A stretch of 64,000 nt of DNA, taken from positions 1-64,000 of the forward strand of contig CAYNMV010000003.1 of the NCBI GenBank assembly GCA_964398315.1. The letters are read 5' to 3'. The stretch comes from JADLCB01 sp964398315 (GTDB lineage Bacteria; Planctomycetota; Phycisphaerae; Tepidisphaerales; Tepidisphaeraceae). A program made the translations under genes and the position numbers. Of the stretch, positions 20,862 through 29,175 are shown in pieces (position 1 is the first letter of the stretch; each line of letters starts with the position of its first letter). The notes under the pieces were generated by a model. It had not been told where the DNA came from. It saw only the letters and a list, made by a program, of their open reading frames with translations, and did not search any database.

Positions 20862-21445
20862 TCGTGACTCCTCACTTGATTAGCCCGCCGGGCACGGGGC
20901 AACGGCAGGGTCAGGTTGTCGTTGAGTAAGATTGGGCAAAGGACGTGCCGCAGATCGGCCTTCCCCGTACCAATCACAAATATCTGTACGCACAATGAGT
21001 TACGATTGTTCGCGCCGGCCCGGCCCGCTTCGCCAGTAGACCGGCCTCATGCCATTTCGACAGTTCGCACCGTTCGCCTGCCGTTCTGGCAAGCGCTGGA
21101 TCAGCCGGCTGCGCGCGGTTGGGACCGCGTTTCTGCTTCGCTGCCCAGGCGGGTTGAGGTGCTGGTTTTGTCCAACTGCCCGAGATGGCCCAGCTTACAA
21201 CCGGCCGCCAAATATTCATCTATGCTGAATTAAGACTCCGCATCGATAATAATTCCTTTGCTTCCCCATGGCCTGTGTGATAGACTTTTCTGCGATCATT
21301 GTCCTTTAGCCACTGGGCTGTGGCGGAGGTGAACCCGTCGAGTCTCATTTCTTTTGGCTCGCTATCCAATGGCCGTTGGCGGCCACGCCGTGATCCAGTC
21401 CGGGTGCGTGGGGGCTGGTTTGGGCGCAGTGGGAGAAGATTCAGC
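20862..21445. other. Intergenic stretch between divergent dnaK and PEP-CTERM genes
   Basis: 584 bases with the two outward-reading leaders. Open frames here are short and lack a ribosome site or a family pattern. I see no RNA gene, repeat or CIRCE element. Confidence 0.5.
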
Positions 21446-22234
21446 ATGACTTGGACCAAACAGACAATCGCATTTGTTGTCGGTGCCGCGATCGGAGGGT
21501 TGGGGCTGTCCGCTGATGCCGCCTTGATCCAGTTTCGCGAGGGGGGTGGAGACGGTTTCGTGGATACGCGGTTTGACGATACGAAAATCGTCCTGGACAA
21601 CGCCACCACCGATGCGTACGGCAATGATGGCAACATAACGATCAACACTTACAACCGGACCTACCGAGGCGTCGGCCTGATGGGCATCAAGGATCTGTTC
21701 ACGCTGCTGCCTCCCACGGATGACACTGCCAACCCCATCCAGATCAACAACGCAACGCTCACTCTCACCCGCTACAATCAGGGTTCTTCCGGCCTGGTCC
21801 TCAATATTTTCCGCATAACCACCGACTGGATGCCCAATGCGGCCGGCGAGAATGAGAACAACGTCAGCGGCCGGTATGCCATCAACGCCACGGAGACCTC
21901 GTGGGCCGGTGAACCTGGCCATTTTACGGATTTCGACCTGGACATTACCCAGGTGGCCAAGGCCAATTACGTTGATTCCGGCACGGTCTCGATTGATATC
22001 ACCAATATCATTCAGGCCATCTATGATGCGGAAGTGAACTATGGATTCGCCATCGTCCTGGAAAAGAAGGATGGCCAGGGGGGTGTCTTCGCCAATTTCC
22101 GCGGCTCTGAGCATGGCACGATAGCCAACCGGCCCCGGCTGGCGATCGACTACGACTATGTTCCCGAACCGGCATCGGTCGGGCTGCTGGCATTGGGCGG
22201 CGTGATGCTTGGCCGGCGCCGCCGCCGCGCCTGA
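21446..22234 (+). CDS. PEP-CTERM exported protein with DNRLRE-like beta domain
   Basis: 262 residues; ATG at 21446 follows GGGAGAAG. A signal peptide (TIAFVVGAAIGGLGLSADA) leads to a beta-rich domain: LIQFREGGGDGFVDTRFDDT, NATLTLTRYNQGSSG, VLNIFRITTDW, TSWAGEPG and VSIDITNIIQAIYD, the pattern of DNRLRE-type surface domains. The C-terminus is a classic PEP-CTERM sorting signal: VPEPASVGLLALGGVMLG followed by RRRRRA. It is therefore expected to be cut and anchored by an exosortase (not in this window) and to be a surface or matrix protein, possibly glycosylated. It is a single gene followed by a hairpin. Confidence 0.85.
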   Translation: MTWTKQTIAFVVGAAIGGLGLSADAALIQFREGGGDGFVDTRFDDTKIVLDNATTDAYGNDGNITINTYNRTYRGVGLMGIKDLFTLLPPTDDTANPIQINNATLTLTRYNQGSSGLVLNIFRITTDWMPNAAGENENNVSGRYAINATETSWAGEPGHFTDFDLDITQVAKANYVDSGTVSIDITNIIQAIYDAEVNYGFAIVLEKKDGQGGVFANFRGSEHGTIANRPRLAIDYDYVPEPASVGLLALGGVMLGRRRRRA

Positions 22235-22263
22235 GCCGGACAAGCGCCGATCCGATAGCACAT

Positions 22264-22307
22264 GGCAACCACCGGGACGCTTCGCGTTGGAAGTCCCGGT
22301 GGTTGCC
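22264..22307. terminator. Long hairpin between convergent genes
   Basis: Perfect 15-base inverted repeat GGCAACCACCGGGAC (22264-22278) / GTCCCGGTGGTTGCC (22293-22307) with a 14-base loop, between the stops at 22234 and 22321. No T-run; probably a bidirectional terminator. Confidence 0.5.
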
Positions 22308-22320
22308 GGTCTATGCGCAC

Positions 22321-23154
22321 CTACGGATTGGCCCGCATCTCCTCCACGATCTGGCCCGCGGCGGCGGGGGCGGCGGCGATGAAGGGCACTTTCTCGCCGC
22401 GATAGTCGCGCAGGTCGAAGGGGAACACCGGCCGGCCGAGGAAGTCAACCACGACCCCGCCAGCCTCCATCACCACCGCGGCGGCGGCGGCAATATCCCA
22501 CAATTTACCGTTCATCGTGATGGCCGCATGCGCCACGCCGGCCGCCACCTGGATCGCCTCCAGGGCCGCGCTGCCCAGGATGCGCACCTTCCAGTTGGTC
22601 TGCCCGATCCAGCGCACCGCCCAGCCGGGGCATCGGCCGCTGGGCGTGATCAGATTGGCGGTGAGCATCAGCAGCGACGCATCATTCATGCTGGTATCGG
22701 CCGCGTTAAGCCGCTGGTTGCCCAGCCATGCCCCCTCGCCGCGGGCGGCGGCGTACATCTCATCCCGCGCAACATCGTATACCAGCCCCAGCACCGGCAT
22801 GCCGCGCTCCAGCAGCCCGATGCAGACCGCAAAGTTGCCCAGGCCGGCGATAAAATTGTTGGTCCCATCGATCGGATCGATCACCCATACCCGCCCGTCA
22901 GGATCGGGGCATTCGAAGGTGATCGACTGACCGCTGTCGCTCTCCTCGCCGACAATGCCATCAGCAGGGAACTGCTTCCGCAATCCTTCGACAATGAAGC
23001 GCTGGCTGGCGCGATCCGCCTCGGTCACGGCTTCGTTGGTGGTGGCGGCGTGTGTCTTGGTCAGCCGCTCAACGCGGCGATAATGGGAGCGGATGATCTT
23101 CCCGGCTCCCCGGGCCAGACCGATGGCGTATTGCAGGTCGTGTGCGAGACTCAT
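22321..23154 (-). CDS. Inositol monophosphatase family protein (SuhB/CysQ-like)
   Basis: 277 residues, Mg2+-dependent sugar-phosphate phosphatase fold. Metal-binding motifs are present in order: GEES (IVGEESDSG), the WVIDPIDGTNNF signature near residue 90, and WDIAAAAAVVMEAGG near residue 220. It also has the early TEADRASQRFI. The product hydrolyses inositol-1-phosphate or a related phosphate such as 3'-phosphoadenosine 5'-phosphate; sequence does not separate these. Cytoplasmic. Single gene, convergent with the PEP-CTERM gene and divergent from the ABC transporter unit. Confidence 0.9.
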   Translation of the reverse strand: MSLAHDLQYAIGLARGAGKIIRSHYRRVERLTKTHAATTNEAVTEADRASQRFIVEGLRKQFPADGIVGEESDSGQSITFECPDPDGRVWVIDPIDGTNNFIAGLGNFAVCIGLLERGMPVLGLVYDVARDEMYAAARGEGAWLGNQRLNAADTSMNDASLLMLTANLITPSGRCPGWAVRWIGQTNWKVRILGSAALEAIQVAAGVAHAAITMNGKLWDIAAAAAVVMEAGGVVVDFLGRPVFPFDLRDYRGEKVPFIAAAPAAAGQIVEEMRANP

Positions 23155-23379
23155 GCCTGAGAATGTAGGCGCGGTGAAGAAGAGTTGCCAGTTGCCGAAT
23201 CATCACCCAGCCGCCGGGTGTGCGTTGACGGCAATAACCGAAACCGATTCCCGGCGATGGATCGCACGTTCGCAGCGACAGCTTACGCTGAATCGGCGCC
23301 TCTTGAACGCAGCGCGCCTGTAGCCTCCTGCACACGCCGCACTGCATCCGGCCACTGCCCCTGCTATTATCCCGCATCC

Positions 23380-24132
23380 ATGACCCGCGAATCCGCTTCA
23401 TCGCCATCCCCCGCACCCGCCCGGCCGCCGCGCGCGGTGTTCCATGCGCGCGGGCTGACCAAGGTTTATCACATGGGAGAGGTGGAGGTTCATGCCCTGC
23501 GCGGGGTCGACCTGGATCTGTACGAGGGCGAGTTTGCTGTCCTGCTGGGCCCCAGTGGCTCGGGCAAGAGCACGCTGCTGAACATCATCGGCGGCCTCGA
23601 TACCGCCAGCGGCGGGCAGGTGTTTTACCGCGATCGCGAGCTAACCGCCGCCGATGATGCGGCCCTGACGCGCTACCGCCGCGAGCATGTCGGGTTCATT
23701 TTCCAGTTCTACAACCTGATCCCCAGCCTGACCGCACGCGAGAACGTCGCTCTCGTGACCGAGATCAGCCGCAACCCCATGAAGCCGGAAGAAGCGCTGG
23801 AGCTGGTTGGCCTGGCCGATCGCATGGACCACTTCCCCAGCCAGTTGTCCGGCGGTCAGCAGCAGCGGGTCGCCATCGCCCGCGCCATCGCCAAGCGCCC
23901 GCAGGTGCTGCTATGCGATGAGCCAACGGGTGCGCTGGATGTGCATACCGGCATCCTGGTCCTCGAGGCCATCGACCGCGTCAACCGCCAGCTTGGCACC
24001 ACCACCGCGGTGATTACCCACAACGCAGTCATCGCCAACATGGCCGATCGCGTTGTCAGTGTCTTTGACGGTAAGATCGCCAGTGTCAAAACCAACGACC
24101 ACCGCGTAGCGGCGGCGGAACTGGAGTGGTAA
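23380..24132 (+). CDS. ABC transporter ATP-binding protein (MacB/LolD type)
   Basis: 250 residues. An N-terminal Ala/Pro-rich stretch precedes LTKVYHMGEVEVHALRGV, the opening typical of the LolD/MacB/FtsE group. All ATPase motifs are present: Walker A GPSGSGKST, Q-loop FQFYNLIPS, signature LSGGQQQRVAIARA, Walker B VLLCDEPTGALD and the switch His in VITHN. It pairs with the FtsX-type permease 57 bases downstream. ATG at 23380 was chosen as the first Met before the domain; a -10-like TATTAT (23365-23370) lies only nine bases upstream and there is no Shine-Dalgarno. It powers either lipoprotein or peptide extrusion, or envelope remodelling; the cargo is unknown. Confidence 0.92.
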   Translation: MTRESASSPSPAPARPPRAVFHARGLTKVYHMGEVEVHALRGVDLDLYEGEFAVLLGPSGSGKSTLLNIIGGLDTASGGQVFYRDRELTAADDAALTRYRREHVGFIFQFYNLIPSLTARENVALVTEISRNPMKPEEALELVGLADRMDHFPSQLSGGQQQRVAIARAIAKRPQVLLCDEPTGALDVHTGILVLEAIDRVNRQLGTTTAVITHNAVIANMADRVVSVFDGKIASVKTNDHRVAAAELEW

Positions 24133-24189
24133 AGGAGCCTGGCGAGACTGGTCGCTGATGATTCTCTGCTGACGGATGTCTACTCCCCC

Positions 24190-26553
24190 ATGACCGCCCT
24201 CAATCGCAAGCTTCTCCGCGATCTGCTCCAGATGAAAGGCCAGGCGCTGGCGATCATCGCGGTGATGGCGTGCGGGGTGGCCACGTTTGTGATGTCGCTT
24301 ACGACCTTGCGCTCACTGGAGCAGAGCCAGGCGATTTACTATGAGCGCTACCGTTTTGCCGATGTCTTTGCTCATGTGAAGCGGGCGCCCGATTCGCTGG
24401 CGCAGCGGATCGCGGAGATTCCCGGTGTAGCGCAGGTGCAGACGCGCATCGTGGCAGAGGTGACATTGGATGTGCCGGGACTGGCCGAGCCGGCCAAGGG
24501 GCGGCTGGTGAGCGTGCCGGAGGTGGGGCGGCCGCGGCTGAATGACATCTACCTGCGGGCAGGCCGCTACATCGAGCCGGGGCGGCCCGGGGAGGCGATG
24601 GTGAGCGAAGCCTTTGCCCTGGCCAACAACCTGGGTCCCGGCGATACGGTCAACGCGATCATCAACGGCAAGTTCCAGGCCCTGCGCATCGTGGGGATCG
24701 CACTGTCACCGGAGTATGTACTGGCGATCGAGTCGGGGCAGTCACTGCCCGACAAGCGGCGTTTTGGCATCTTCTGGATGGGCGAAGAAGAGCTGGAAAA
24801 CGCCCTGGACATGGATGGCGCGTTCAACGACCTGACGGCAACCCTTGGGCGGGGCATCAATGAGGATGAGGTGCTGCGGGCGATCGACCGCATCCTCGAG
24901 CCATATGGCAGCGTCGGCGCTTACGGCCGGCGGGATCAGGTCTCCAATCGCTTTCTCACCGATGAAATCCGCAGCCTCCGTGGGATGGGGCTGATCGTTC
25001 CGATCATCTTCCTGGCGGTGGCGGCATTCCTGCTGAACGTGGTGATGTCGCGCCTGATCGCCACCCAGCGCGAGCAGGTGGCAGCGCTGAAGGCATTTGG
25101 TTACGCGGATTGGGAGGTGGGGTGGCATTACCTCAAGTTCGTGCTGGTGATCGCGGCCATCGGGGCAGCGATCGGCAGCGCGGTCGGCGTCTGGCTGGCC
25201 AGCGGGCTCACCGGGCTGTATGCCGGCTTCTACAAGTTCCCCACGTTCGTCTTCGACGTTGACTGGCGCATCGCGTTGGCCGGGCTGGGGACGGCATCGG
25301 CCGCGGCGGTGGCGGGGACGCTGGCTTCGGTGCGGCGGGCAATCATCCTGCCGGCCGCACAGGCGATGCGCCCCGAGCCGCCGGCCACCTACCGCCGCAC
25401 CATTGTCGAGCGGCTGGGATTGCAGGCTCTGTTCACCCAGCCGGCCCGCATGGTGCTGCGCCAGCTTGAGCGCCGGCCATTTAAGGCGGCATTGTCGATC
25501 CTCGGGATCTCCATGGCGGTGGCAGTGCTGGTGCTGGGGCGTTTCCTCACCGATGCCCTGGATTACATGATCCAGTTCGGCTTTTACAACCAGCAGCGCC
25601 AGGATGTCATCATCACCTTTGTTGAGCCGACGAGCTGGTCAGCGTTTTTCGAAGCCGGCCGGCTGCCTGGAGTGGTGCGGGTGGAGCCGATGCGCAGCGT
25701 AAGCGTGCGTTTTCACAATGGCCATATCATGCGCCGATCAGGCATTACCGGCCTGGAGCGCGACGGCCGGCTGATGCGCGTGATCGACACCCGCATGCTC
25801 CCAGTCGATCTGCCGCCCGAGGGGATCATCATGAGCGACAAGCTCGCCGAGGTACTGGGGGTAAGCCCGGGGCAGATGATCCGGGTGGAGGTGATGGAAG
25901 GAGAGCGCCCCGTGCGCGAGGTGCCGCTGGCGGCCATCGTGAAAGAGTACGCCGGCACCAACGCTTATATGGATATCAACGCGCTGCACCGCCTGCTGGA
26001 GGAGGGGGACACCCTCTCGGGCGCACTGCTGGCTGTGGATGAACGGCAGATGGACGCCCTGTACCGCGAACTCAAGCAGACGCCGCGGGTGGCGGGGGTA
26101 AACGTGAAAGAGGCCGCCCTGCGCAGCTTCAATGAAACCCATGCGCAGAATCAGCGCACGATGCAGTATTTCAACATCGGCTTTGCGGTCATCATCGCCG
26201 CCGGGGTGGTCTACAATACCGCCCGCATCTCACTGGCCGAGCGCAGCCGTGAACTGGCCACGCTGCGGGTCATCGGCTTTACCCGAGGCGAGATCAGCTC
26301 GATTCTGCTGGGGGAACTGGCCGTGCTGACCGGCGCAGCACTGCCGGTGGGGATGGTCCTGGGTTACGTATTCGCCTGGCTGGCCACGCTTGCCTTCGAC
26401 AGCGAGAGCTTCCGCATCCCGCTGGTGGTGAGTCCGGCCAGCTATGGCATCGCCGCCGTGGTGGTGATCCTCGCCACGGTGGCATCCGGCCTGATTGTCC
26501 GTCGCAAGCTGGATCACCTGGATCTGGTCAGCGTGCTCAAATCGACGGAATAA
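24190..26553 (+). CDS. ABC transporter permease with two FtsX domains
   Basis: 787 residues, inner membrane. It has the duplicated FtsX layout: helix 1 (MKGQALAIIAVMACGVATFV), a periplasmic MacB-like domain (about 50-265), three helices around residues 275-400 with the EQVAALKAFGYADWEVGWHY coupling region, a second anchor helix near 435-455, a second periplasmic domain (to about 660) and three last helices (about 660-780) with SRELATLRVIGFTRGEIS. Such long permeases are found with a dedicated ATPase, here directly upstream. No HlyD/MacA-type adaptor is adjacent, which argues for a lipoprotein- or lipid-handling role rather than tripartite efflux, though an adaptor could be elsewhere. Confidence 0.9.
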   Translation: MTALNRKLLRDLLQMKGQALAIIAVMACGVATFVMSLTTLRSLEQSQAIYYERYRFADVFAHVKRAPDSLAQRIAEIPGVAQVQTRIVAEVTLDVPGLAEPAKGRLVSVPEVGRPRLNDIYLRAGRYIEPGRPGEAMVSEAFALANNLGPGDTVNAIINGKFQALRIVGIALSPEYVLAIESGQSLPDKRRFGIFWMGEEELENALDMDGAFNDLTATLGRGINEDEVLRAIDRILEPYGSVGAYGRRDQVSNRFLTDEIRSLRGMGLIVPIIFLAVAAFLLNVVMSRLIATQREQVAALKAFGYADWEVGWHYLKFVLVIAAIGAAIGSAVGVWLASGLTGLYAGFYKFPTFVFDVDWRIALAGLGTASAAAVAGTLASVRRAIILPAAQAMRPEPPATYRRTIVERLGLQALFTQPARMVLRQLERRPFKAALSILGISMAVAVLVLGRFLTDALDYMIQFGFYNQQRQDVIITFVEPTSWSAFFEAGRLPGVVRVEPMRSVSVRFHNGHIMRRSGITGLERDGRLMRVIDTRMLPVDLPPEGIIMSDKLAEVLGVSPGQMIRVEVMEGERPVREVPLAAIVKEYAGTNAYMDINALHRLLEEGDTLSGALLAVDERQMDALYRELKQTPRVAGVNVKEAALRSFNETHAQNQRTMQYFNIGFAVIIAAGVVYNTARISLAERSRELATLRVIGFTRGEISSILLGELAVLTGAALPVGMVLGYVFAWLATLAFDSESFRIPLVVSPASYGIAAVVVILATVASGLIVRRKLDHLDLVSVLKSTE

Positions 26554-26608
26554 AGAGGGCATTCATCCGGCTGGGCCACGCCTATAATCGGGCAGATGGA
26601 TCCTGACC

Positions 26609-27115
26609 ATGCGCTGGATGCTGATCATTTTCTGTCTGGTCGGCCTGGTGGCCTCAACCGCGGAGGCTGAGGTACTGGTCATGCGCGGCGGCCGGATTGT
26701 CAATGCCCGTGTGCTGAGGCAGACCCAGCGGCTGATTACGATCCAGTCGGGCGAGGGAACGGTGACGCTGCCACGCTCGGCGGTCAGTTCGATCCACAAG
26801 GAATCGGAGTTCGGCGGGGTCGTCGAAACCGAGCGGTATCCCAACGACCCGCCGCCCGCCCGCCAGGCGCTGATGGATGGCACCTATGAGCCATCGGCCG
26901 CGGAGAGGCTGGGAAGTGCCATGCTCAAGCTGAAGCAGAGCGGCCGTGACTATGCCTTCTTCTCCAGTGCCCCGCGCACCGTCCCCGCCAGGTACCCATC
27001 CACCTTCGCCCTGGGCGCTGTGGTCGTTCACCCGGCCCCGCCGCCCTATGTGGTGCCGCCGTGGTGGTATGGCTATTGGGGCCACCGTCACCATCGCCAC
27101 TGCACCTGCCGGTAG
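26609..27115 (+). CDS. Small exported protein, unknown function
   Basis: 168 residues with a signal peptide (MRWMLIIFCLVGLVASTAEA). The mature part starts VLVMRGGRIVNARVLRQTQ and contains LITIQSGEGTVTLPRSAV, a short beta-barrel-like repeat seen in planctomycete exported proteins that begin with a request-for-position strand pattern. The C-terminus is rich in Pro, Tyr, Trp and His (PPWWYGYWGHRHHRHCTCR), possibly metal-binding. It follows the ABC permease by 55 bases but has its own -10-like TATAAT (26583-26588), so co-transcription is not certain. No function can be assigned. Confidence 0.65.
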   Translation: MRWMLIIFCLVGLVASTAEAEVLVMRGGRIVNARVLRQTQRLITIQSGEGTVTLPRSAVSSIHKESEFGGVVETERYPNDPPPARQALMDGTYEPSAAERLGSAMLKLKQSGRDYAFFSSAPRTVPARYPSTFALGAVVVHPAPPPYVVPPWWYGYWGHRHHRHCTCR

Positions 27116-27190
27116 TGCCGATGGCCGCCCGCGTGGCAGCGGGATGTTCCTGCTGATGTGCTGATCCTGAACTTCGCCTGCCTGGCCGGT

Positions 27191-27820
27191 TCATGCCTTT
27201 GGCTTGGGCGGCGGGATGATGCGCGGCGGGGGCGTGACGACGGTAGAACCGGCCGGGACGTTCACCATCACGACCGCATTCGGGCCGATGCGCACGCCGT
27301 CGCCGATCTGCACGCCGCCCACGATGACCACCCCGGCGGCCAGTTCCACATTGTTGCCCAGGATTGGTCCCTTGTCGGCGAACGCGCCAGAGCCGGCACC
27401 GAGCGTGCAGTTCTGGCGGATCAGGCAATCGTGGCCGATCACGCTGTTGTAATGGATCACGATGCCGCTCTGGTGGCCGATGCGCAAGCGGCGGCCGACC
27501 TGGGTGGTCTCGGGCAATTCAATGCCGTAGAAATTGCGGACGAACCAGTGCAGCGGCTTGTAAAGCAGCTTGAGGGGAATGCGCAGCGGAGCCGGCATGG
27601 ACAGCACCCGCCGTCCAAAACGATAGACCCAGATCGCATGCAGCCCCGGCTTGGTCAGCGAGGCATCGTGGGTGATGTAATCCTCTTTGAGCTGGCTCCA
27701 GAAGCCGATCGGCCCGTAGCGCGGATCCGTGGCCGGCTCATGCTCCGCCGCATCGGGTGCAGCAGCGCCCGGGGCCGGATTGTTCACACGTTCGCTCGCA
27801 GTCATGGTGCCGATGGTCAT
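27191..27820 (-). CDS. Serine O-acetyltransferase-like hexapeptide-repeat protein
   Basis: 209 residues from ATG 27820 (AAGGA seven bases upstream; a longer frame to 27937 lacks such a site). The N-terminal helical part (GFWSQLKEDYITHDASLTKP) matches the short form of CysE. The rest is a left-handed beta-helix of hexapeptide repeats: GRRLRIGHQSGIVIHYNSVIG, QNCTLG, ILGNNVELAAGVVIVG, VRIGPNAVV. The catalytic His-type residue falls in the HYNSVIGHD coil. It transfers acetyl from acetyl-CoA, to serine for cysteine synthesis, or to a sugar, since short CysE relatives also occur in polysaccharide loci and glycosyltransferases lie nearby. The C-terminus is Pro-rich. Confidence 0.8.
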   Translation of the reverse strand: MTIGTMTASERVNNPAPGAAAPDAAEHEPATDPRYGPIGFWSQLKEDYITHDASLTKPGLHAIWVYRFGRRVLSMPAPLRIPLKLLYKPLHWFVRNFYGIELPETTQVGRRLRIGHQSGIVIHYNSVIGHDCLIRQNCTLGAGSGAFADKGPILGNNVELAAGVVIVGGVQIGDGVRIGPNAVVMVNVPAGSTVVTPPPRIIPPPKPKA

Positions 27821-27963
27821 CCGGTGATCCTTATCGGTCAAGGGATGCGGCGACGTGAGGGGCAAGGGCGGGCCACCCAGGCTGCGGCTGGCGCACCACC
27901 CGGCCGAGAAACTGCCTGAAGCATCGCCGGCTGGCACCCGGCGACTGAAGGGGCTGACGTGGT

Positions 27964-28905
27964 TTATCGGTCCACTGTAGCCGAGGCGCTGTGGAAATTC
28001 GGCTCGGGCCGGAGAACCTTGTCAAAGCGCAGATCCAGCCATGGCTCATTGGCATCGACCCGGCCGTACTGCTGGTACACCTGCTGGAGATTCTCCAGCT
28101 TGCGCGCGATGCTCGCCTCGAAGCCGCGCCAGCTGTGGCTCTGGCCCCAGCGGATTTCCGAGCCGTAGCGGGTCACCAGCACCAGGTGGGCGTTGTTGGC
28201 GTTGACACGGCCGCCGTAGTTGGCGACGTCCACGCTCATGATCTCCTCAGCAAACGGCTTGCCGTAGAGCGTCTTAACCATCCACAGGCCGGCCGCCAGG
28301 TCATCGCCCATCCAGCGCTGGCCATCGGCGGGGGGACGGCGCGATACGCCCTCGATCAGCCGGATGTTCATCCGCCCGTTCTGGCCGTAGACGATCTTGG
28401 GCACATCGGGCTTGCTGATGCGCTCGGGCAGTACGATGCCATCGCCATCCACCAGGACGTAGTAGTCGTTCCACTGCACCAGCGCGATGGGCGCGCGGTA
28501 CTCGCAGTCGACTTCCAGTGTGTCGCCAGGGGTATTGCCGTAGACACGGCGGACTTGCTTCACCTCGCGGATCCAAGGCTCATTTTTCAGGATCGCCACG
28601 CGGTCTTTCAGCATCTGGTGATCCAGTGCCGACTGGCCAACCGCCGGGCGAATCTGGCGGGCAATCAGCTCGGCCAGGCCATCGCTCATCCAGACCGGCC
28701 GGTTCACCAGCACCACCCTCGGAGGCTCAGGCGAGTAAGCCACCCGGGTTTTTACATACTTGTGGAGCTGGTAATACCCCGCGGCCGCCCCCGCCAGCAG
28801 AACAATCGTCGTCAGGCTCTTGATGGCAAACCAGCGCAGCGCGCGGCTGCGCTCGGGGTCGGCGGGCTTACGGACCTTGGGGGTTGACTTCTTGCGCTTA
28901 GCCAT
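27964..28905 (-). CDS. FtsQ/DivIB-like single-span protein with POTRA-type domain
   Basis: 313 residues: a Lys/Arg-rich cytoplasmic N-terminus, one membrane helix (SLTTIVLLAGAAAGYYQL, about residues 30-48) and a large periplasmic part. The stretch about 70-170 (VAILKNEPWIREVKQVRRVY, then LEVDCEYRAPIALVQW and YYVLVDGDGIVLP) has the order of a POTRA domain followed by the beta domain of FtsQ. FtsQ bridges the divisome components; here the gene is outside any dcw cluster, and no mur or fts genes flank it. The call rests on topology and pattern, not on a strong signature, and another POTRA-bearing protein remains possible. Confidence 0.6.
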   Translation of the reverse strand: MAKRKKSTPKVRKPADPERSRALRWFAIKSLTTIVLLAGAAAGYYQLHKYVKTRVAYSPEPPRVVLVNRPVWMSDGLAELIARQIRPAVGQSALDHQMLKDRVAILKNEPWIREVKQVRRVYGNTPGDTLEVDCEYRAPIALVQWNDYYVLVDGDGIVLPERISKPDVPKIVYGQNGRMNIRLIEGVSRRPPADGQRWMGDDLAAGLWMVKTLYGKPFAEEIMSVDVANYGGRVNANNAHLVLVTRYGSEIRWGQSHSWRGFEASIARKLENLQQVYQQYGRVDANEPWLDLRFDKVLRPEPNFHSASATVDR

Positions 28906-29134
28906 GCTGCTTCAGGCTTTATCGGACTGATCGCGGGTGCGACTTAAGACGTTTGAGGGCACCGGCCATTGCCAGTTGCGGAGCAATAACCCGACATCCT
29001 CGGCTGCACTCAGCATACGGCTGCTCAGCCGCACCGGCCTATATGCCCGAACGCGGGACGGGCCACAACCGCAGCGCTCGCATTTGCCGGGTCTGATCAT
29101 GCGATTATCAGACGTTCTGTTCCGTTTCGTCGCT

Positions 29135-29162
29135 TTGAGCCGGACAGGGGGGCATCTATACT
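29135..29162 (+). promoter_or_regulatory. Promoter of the GT-C glycosyltransferase gene
   Basis: -35 TTGAGC (29135-29140), 16-base spacer, -10 TATACT (29157-29162). The ATG at 29176 is 13 bases after the -10, which leaves a leader of roughly seven bases. Confidence 0.6.
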
Positions 29163-29175
29163 GGCCGGCGAGTGT

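Noticed and set aside
18819..20867. Long open frame antisense to dnaK
   Set aside because: Mirror of a GC-rich conserved gene; the translation has no protein-like pattern.
20862..21000. CIRCE element or heat-shock promoter for dnaK
   Set aside because: No TTAGCACTC-N9-GAGTGCTAA and no convincing sigma-32-type promoter could be found.
20916..21233. 105-codon open frame in the dnaK upstream gap
   Set aside because: No ribosome site and no protein-like composition.
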